From positions 1 through 64,000 of the forward strand of contig CATXUX010000013.1 of assembly GCA_958402795.1 (NCBI GenBank): a stretch of DNA of 64,000 nucleotides. The letters are read 5' to 3'. This DNA comes from an uncultured Lachnospiraceae bacterium. GTDB lineage: Bacteria; Bacillota; Clostridia; Lachnospirales; Lachnospiraceae. Made by a program: the position numbers and the translations under genes. Positions 60,533 through 64,000 of the stretch are shown here, piece after piece; position 1 is the first letter of the stretch, and the number at the start of each line of letters is the position of its first letter. The notes beneath the pieces were generated by a model. The model made no database searches and was not told the DNA's origin. It worked only from the letters and a program-made list of their open reading frames with translations.

Positions 60533-61356
60533 ATTCTCCCCTCACTTTCGTTTTTATGGCCGCTCAACACAGCGCCCGCGCCGCCATCGCAACAGCGTCG
60601 CACCTCATCGGTCCACTTTTGAGGATCGCAGACTAACAGCTCCTCATGCTGCATCTCATGACAACGGATATCCGGGTTTTTAAAGTGCTGATGGTAACGA
60701 GCTTCATACTGTTTTCCCATCTTCACGGCGTAAAAAATATGTACTGTGGTGCCGGGGACAGAAATCCCGTTCTCCAGCGGCGTCACCAGATCGGAGTAGA
60801 ACTGATTGAAAATACTTTCCTTCCGAACATACCTCATATCTGTCGAACCGACGCCAAACATCTTCAGCATCTGATCCATATACGCTCGTTCCTCCGGCGT
60901 CTTCTTCTCCAGCCGTTTCTGCATCCAGCCGGGCAGTCTCCCTTTCTGAAAGATGCTGTAAAGCACATTGGAAATCAGCTTCGCCTGAAACCATGCTGAT
61001 ACTTTGCCGCTCTGATCTAAATCAGAACTGCCCAGAATCCCATGGGCGATATCAATGACTCCGCGTTGGAGCATCAATCCGACAAAAGATCCGCCCAGAG
61101 AACAGCCATAAGCCGCCTGGATATGTCCTCCAAAGTTTGCCTTTATGTATTCCTCGATTTTCACTGTCTCCGTCAGCATATCCCGAAATACCGTCTGTTC
61201 CGTTTCATCAAACCCATCATAAGATACACAGATAACATGAAAATCTTGCTCCAGCAATGGGATCACTGTCCCAAAATTACGCTTCCAGTGACAGCATGTT
61301 CCCGGCAGCAAAAAAAATACAGGATTTTCCCGCTGTCCAAATGAATAAAACTTCAA
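60529..61356 (-). CDS. Alpha/beta hydrolase
   Basis: The 275-residue protein has the fold's opening PVFFLLPGTCCHWKRNFG, a nucleophile elbow YGCSLGGS with the serine near residue 90, and a late His region (CHEMQHEELLV). It has no signal peptide. It is co-transcribed with a membrane protein and divergent from a methyltransferase whose promoter carries the same operator-like repeat, so the three genes are probably induced together. The substrate is unknown. Confidence 0.85.
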   Translation of the reverse strand: MKFYSFGQRENPVFFLLPGTCCHWKRNFGTVIPLLEQDFHVICVSYDGFDETEQTVFRDMLTETVKIEEYIKANFGGHIQAAYGCSLGGSFVGLMLQRGVIDIAHGILGSSDLDQSGKVSAWFQAKLISNVLYSIFQKGRLPGWMQKRLEKKTPEERAYMDQMLKMFGVGSTDMRYVRKESIFNQFYSDLVTPLENGISVPGTTVHIFYAVKMGKQYEARYHQHFKNPDIRCHEMQHEELLVCDPQKWTDEVRRCCDGGAGAVLSGHKNESEGRI

Positions 61357-61387
61357 ATATATCGTCCTCCCCTCTTTTTTAAAGCAA

Positions 61388-61442
61388 GTTAGTTTTTTCT
61401 AACCTATGACTGCATTATAATACATAAATCCTTGTATTTCAA
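61388..61442 (-). promoter_or_regulatory. Hydrolase promoter with GTTAG-N6-CTAAC operator
   Basis: TTGAAA (61437-61442) and TATAAT (61414-61419) on the minus strand are 17 bp apart. The inverted repeat GTTAGAAAAAACTAAC (61388-61403) begins 10 bases past the -10 box, a repressor position. Confidence 0.78.
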
Positions 61443-61486
61443 GGTTTTTCAAAATTCGGTGTGCCGGATTTGATCTGAAAAAAAGA

Positions 61487-61542
61487 TTGCTATCGCTTTC
61501 TTTCCGTGTTATAATAGCAGAAAATTAGTTGTGGCTAACTTT
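61487..61542 (+). promoter_or_regulatory. Methyltransferase promoter with matching TTAG-N6-CTAA operator
   Basis: TTGCTA (61487-61492) and TATAAT (61510-61515) are 17 bp apart on the plus strand. AAATTAGTTGTGGCTAACTTT is centred just downstream, at the same distance from the -10 box as the repeat in the divergent promoter. Both repeats have TTAG/CTAA arms with 6 bases between. Confidence 0.75.
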
Positions 61543-61636
61543 TGAGATATTCTTTCCCATGCAATTTATAAAAAAGGAAACACCACGGGTGGCGATTGCT
61601 GTGACTTTTATATGTGTAAGAAGGGATCAAAGTAGA

Positions 61637-62455
61637 ATGAAAACGGAATGGGATGACAAGAAAAAAATCTTGCTGACCGGCGTACCGGAAACGATGCTGC
61701 AAACAGTATTTGCCCGGGCGCAGGAGACAAAGAAACCAAACGGCAAGATCCGGGACGAAAAAGCTGTAGAACTGGTGGAGCAGATAGACTACGACTTTAC
61801 CCTGGCAGCCAAGGACAAAACGATGTCCAGCGGCGTCATCGCCCGCACGATCGTGTTAGACAAGCTGGTAACAGAATATTTACGAAAGCAGTCCGAAGCG
61901 GTTGTTATCAACCTTGCCTGCGGACTGGATACCCGGTGCTGCCGTATGAAGGGGTACAGCCACTGGTATAACCTTGATTTGCCGGAAACTATGGCAGTGC
62001 GCGCAAAGCTACTGCCGGAAGCCGGACAAATCTCGCAGATCGCCGCCTCGGCTATGGACGAAACATGGACAGCACAGGTGGAGACAGAGAACAGGCCGGT
62101 ACTGGTTGTCATCGAGGGCCTGACGATGTACCTGACAGAAGAACATGTAACGAAAATCTTCTCCATTCTGGCGACTCATTTTCCCGGCTGTACGGTATTG
62201 GTGGAGACCATGAATCCCATGATGGTAAAAAACGTCAGGGAAAAGTCCATTGAAGGCAGTCATGCCAGATTTACGTGGGGTTGCAGGGACGGCAAGGCTC
62301 TGGAAGCACTGTTGCCGGGATTCTCTCTTATTGAAGAACATAGCCTCACAGAGGGTATGGCCGATATACTGCCTGTATATCATCTGCTGGGTAAAATTGG
62401 TTTTATCCGCAATCTCTCCAATAAGATTATTGTTTTGAAAACAAATCCGCAATGA
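61637..62455 (+). CDS. SAM-dependent methyltransferase, leucine-carboxyl-methyltransferase type
   Basis: The 272-residue protein has the PPM1/LCMT-like arrangement: KDKTMSSGVIARTIVLDKLV, the SAM-binding VINLACGLDTRCCRM (about 90-104), the strand NLDLPETM and a VIEGLTMYLTEE segment. Members O-methylate small molecules or protein carboxyl groups. I use the ATG at 61637, which matches the family start; the ribosome site is weak and longer starts exist. It is repressor-controlled to judge from the promoter. Broken genes follow directly. Confidence 0.88.
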   Translation: MKTEWDDKKKILLTGVPETMLQTVFARAQETKKPNGKIRDEKAVELVEQIDYDFTLAAKDKTMSSGVIARTIVLDKLVTEYLRKQSEAVVINLACGLDTRCCRMKGYSHWYNLDLPETMAVRAKLLPEAGQISQIAASAMDETWTAQVETENRPVLVVIEGLTMYLTEEHVTKIFSILATHFPGCTVLVETMNPMMVKNVREKSIEGSHARFTWGCRDGKALEALLPGFSLIEEHSLTEGMADILPVYHLLGKIGFIRNLSNKIIVLKTNPQ

Positions 62456-62537
62456 CACCTAAACTCCGCAATTTCTTTTCCTCGGCTTCTTTCCAGGGCC
62501 GCCATTTTCTTTCTTCTTTGGCTTTGTTGTAAGCCAT
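62427..62537 (-). pseudogene. Truncated N-terminus of a mobile-element-type small protein
   Basis: A good GGAGG site and ATG open MAYNKAKEERKWRPWKEAEEKKLRSLGV, which resembles the N terminus of sigma-70-region-like proteins carried on conjugative elements in Clostridia. The family likeness stops at LGV and the frame then runs into the antisense of the methyltransferase 3' end and stops. The break point is thus at about 62455, exactly the methyltransferase stop codon. The family assignment is from memory and is tentative. Confidence 0.5.
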
Positions 62538-62631
62538 ATTTGTTTCCTCCAATCAATCTGATTTTTTGAAAATTCAGATTGGTCGGGGGAGATGCGTCGT
62601 CTGCGTCTTAGCGTCTGGCTCTTTGATGATT

Positions 62632-62979
62632 TTAAAATGCTGTCAATATAGCTCCGTCAATGATTGCTACAATCATTCTCTGGAACAGCGCATCCGCCTG
62701 CTCTCTGCTAATATTAAGATACTGATATATTTTATCTATCAAAACGGCATTTCCCCTGTCTGTTAAGATTGAATCAAACCCACCTCGGCAACCGTTTTTG
62801 CTTTCACCCATATAGACAAAACGAAATAGATTAGGTGTGTCAAATGCCAGATTGATATACGCGTAACCGATTTGCCAAAATGCTTCTATGCAATTTACTG
62901 AAGTAGTATTCACTGTGGAATATCCACCACGGATAAAAATATCTAATGCTACTGCGAGTATTTTTTCTTTTGTACTTTC
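62632..62979 (-). pseudogene. TetR-family regulator remnant
   Basis: The frame reads ESTKEKILAVALDIFIRGGYSTVNTTSV, a TetR N terminus, but jumps directly to a C-terminal-type section (EAFWQIGYAYINLAFDTPNLFRFVYMGESKNG to RMIVAIIDGAILTAF). The recognition helix and the start of the ligand domain appear deleted, and no start codon precedes the homology (a TAA lies at 62998-63000). It is unlikely to bind DNA. This and the previous remnant occupy most of the 566-base gap before the next gene. Confidence 0.72.
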
Positions 62980-63021
62980 CCGACAACTAGGAAACTGTTA
63001 TTCTCTATAAGAACTCATCTC

Positions 63022-63666
63022 TCAGACTTTTTCATCAAGCGGTGTCTTGCATCCCCATGATGCAGCCGCCTTCCGAAACACCTGCTTCCCAAGAGTTTGA
63101 AATACCAACTGCATAATCAAACGCATAGGTAGTGAAAAATATTCCGGTCCGGTAAATTTTTTTGCTTCTTCACGGAAGAACCCGTCTCCCTCCGCAAACA
63201 ATTCTCCCATTGCCTGATAGGGTTTTGTGATCTGTTCCTGCTTCTCTTCATCTAATAGACGGATTCCGAAATTATCTCCTTTAACCAGACAGCCGCCATA
63301 GCGGACCCCCAGATAATCCGGCAGCTTCGTCAGAAATTCTTCACCACATCGAAGCTGACACCCCTCCGCAAAACCGCTCTGAAGAAGGAATGAAATTCTT
63401 GTATGCTCATTCTTTTTCGGCAGAGTTTCCAGAAATTCCAAAAGAAGTCCGGGTATACATTCCACATACAATGGAAGCGCAATCAGTATTTCCTCGTTCT
63501 TTATATAAGCGTCCCGAATTATTCCCCATGATTTACGATTGGAAACAGCGTATATTTCAAAAGAAGCACCTTTTTCTGACAAACCCTCTGCAAAAGAAAC
63601 AATAATTTTCTCCGTGTTGCTGTATTTTTGCACACGCGGACTTCCATTAATGATTACAACATGCAT
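63022..63666 (-). CDS. NAD(P)H-dependent FMN reductase / flavodoxin-like protein
   Basis: The 214-residue protein has a flavodoxin fold start, MHVVIINGSPRVQKYSNTEKII, with the phosphate-binding loop GSPRxxxxSNT, then EEILIALPLYVECIPGLLLEFLE. The second half is not typical of short reductases and may add a substrate or partner site. It overlaps the upstream gene by 13 bases, a pairing that suggests two subunits or two steps of one redox reaction. Confidence 0.82.
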   Translation of the reverse strand: MHVVIINGSPRVQKYSNTEKIIVSFAEGLSEKGASFEIYAVSNRKSWGIIRDAYIKNEEILIALPLYVECIPGLLLEFLETLPKKNEHTRISFLLQSGFAEGCQLRCGEEFLTKLPDYLGVRYGGCLVKGDNFGIRLLDEEKQEQITKPYQAMGELFAEGDGFFREEAKKFTGPEYFSLPMRLIMQLVFQTLGKQVFRKAAASWGCKTPLDEKV

Positions 63667-64000
63667 GAAACTGCCTCCTCCCTGTTTTCTGCCGGGAACA
63701 CTCCCAAAGACCGGCTTCCAAAATTAAGCGCCGTGCGCCCACACCACCGTTCCAGATAAGCCTGATCTCCATTCCCAGTATAAATAATCCCGATATCCGG
63801 CTGATGGTCATAACGCATAACATGACGCATCTGCCCGTCCTTGATTTTCAGATACATTGTGACAAGAGGCATCACTCTGTCTACAATGTTTTTAGTCTGA
63901 TAGGAAACAAATCCAAAGTGTGTATCCGAGATTAACCAAACCTGATCAGCCTTACTCATCTTTTTCAAAACCGGCTCATAATCATCCTTGATGACACATA
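63654..64000 (-). CDS. Flavodoxin-family reductase, 3' part
   Basis: The frame is open to the right window edge (CVIKDDYEPVLKKMSKADQVWLISDTHFGFVSYQTKNIVDR), which is the middle of a flavodoxin-like NADPH-dependent reductase; the N terminus with the FMN phosphate loop lies outside. An internal ATG at 63966-63968 is not the real start. It is translated with the reductase that follows it. Confidence 0.8.
   Translation of the reverse strand, partial: CVIKDDYEPVLKKMSKADQVWLISDTHFGFVSYQTKNIVDRVMPLVTMYLKIKDGQMRHVMRYDHQPDIGIIYTGNGDQAYLERWCGRTALNFGSRSLGVFPAENREEAVSCML

Overview
The window looks like a chromosome segment of a gut-type anaerobic Clostridia, most likely a Lachnospiraceae member. The reasons are a pyruvate formate-lyase gene, CUT1 sugar ABC transporters paired with YesM/YesN-type two-component systems, LytTR signalling, a zinc-ribbon MscL, strong AGGAGG-type ribosome binding sites and moderate GC content. 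The placement is inferred from gene content; there is no rRNA in the window.

Layout. Positions 1-14 kb hold housekeeping and small modules: the 5' part of pflB, tRNA-Trp, mscL, a cell-wall operon (M19 dipeptidase, L,D-transpeptidase, acetyltransferase), a vapBC-type toxin-antitoxin pair with a palindromic operator, dapA behind a lysine riboswitch and terminator hairpin, an AraC/GPH-transporter/esterase module, and a MATE pump with an operator-like palindrome at its start site. Positions 14-38.5 kb are one long minus-strand glycan-utilisation locus. It encodes GH39, GH51, a nitrilase-like hydrolase, a membrane-anchored binding protein with a YesM/YesN system, a complete CUT1 transporter, GH88, YesL, GH43, a GH106-like enzyme, a GH42-like enzyme, an AGE-family isomerase, KduI, KduD and a discoidin-domain protein. 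None of the enzymes has a signal peptide, so imported oligosaccharides are probably dismantled inside the cell. The set fits arabinose-, xylose- and rhamnose-decorated oligosaccharides carrying 4,5-unsaturated uronate, such as lyase products of plant gums or arabinogalactan; the substrate is inference.

Positions 38.6-47 kb hold the least familiar system. A LytTR response regulator and its sensor kinase are divergent from a six-gene operon: a degenerate stand-alone receiver, a giant glycine-rich beta-helix surface protein, three small exported or anchored proteins that appear to share a beta-sandwich domain with the giant protein's C terminus, and a protein with a sortase-type tail. Direct repeats spaced 20 bp lie just upstream of the -35 box of that operon. 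I read it as a regulated cell-surface assembly.

Positions 47-64 kb are accessory and decaying. They include a DUF368 (PopT-like) transporter, many GNAT acetyltransferases (one fused to a HAD phosphatase), an XRE regulator with a perfect 20-bp palindrome, several broken genes at 50-52 kb, an XRE/ABC exporter operon, an OmpR-type two-component system, and a divergent hydrolase/methyltransferase pair whose two promoters carry the same operator-like inverted repeat. Nearby are relics of a TetR regulator and a mobile-element-type reading frame. The DUF368 and kinase promoters, 12 kb apart, share the element TTTAGRAATTRTTTAG, which suggests a common regulon. No insertion sequence, CRISPR array or rRNA was seen.
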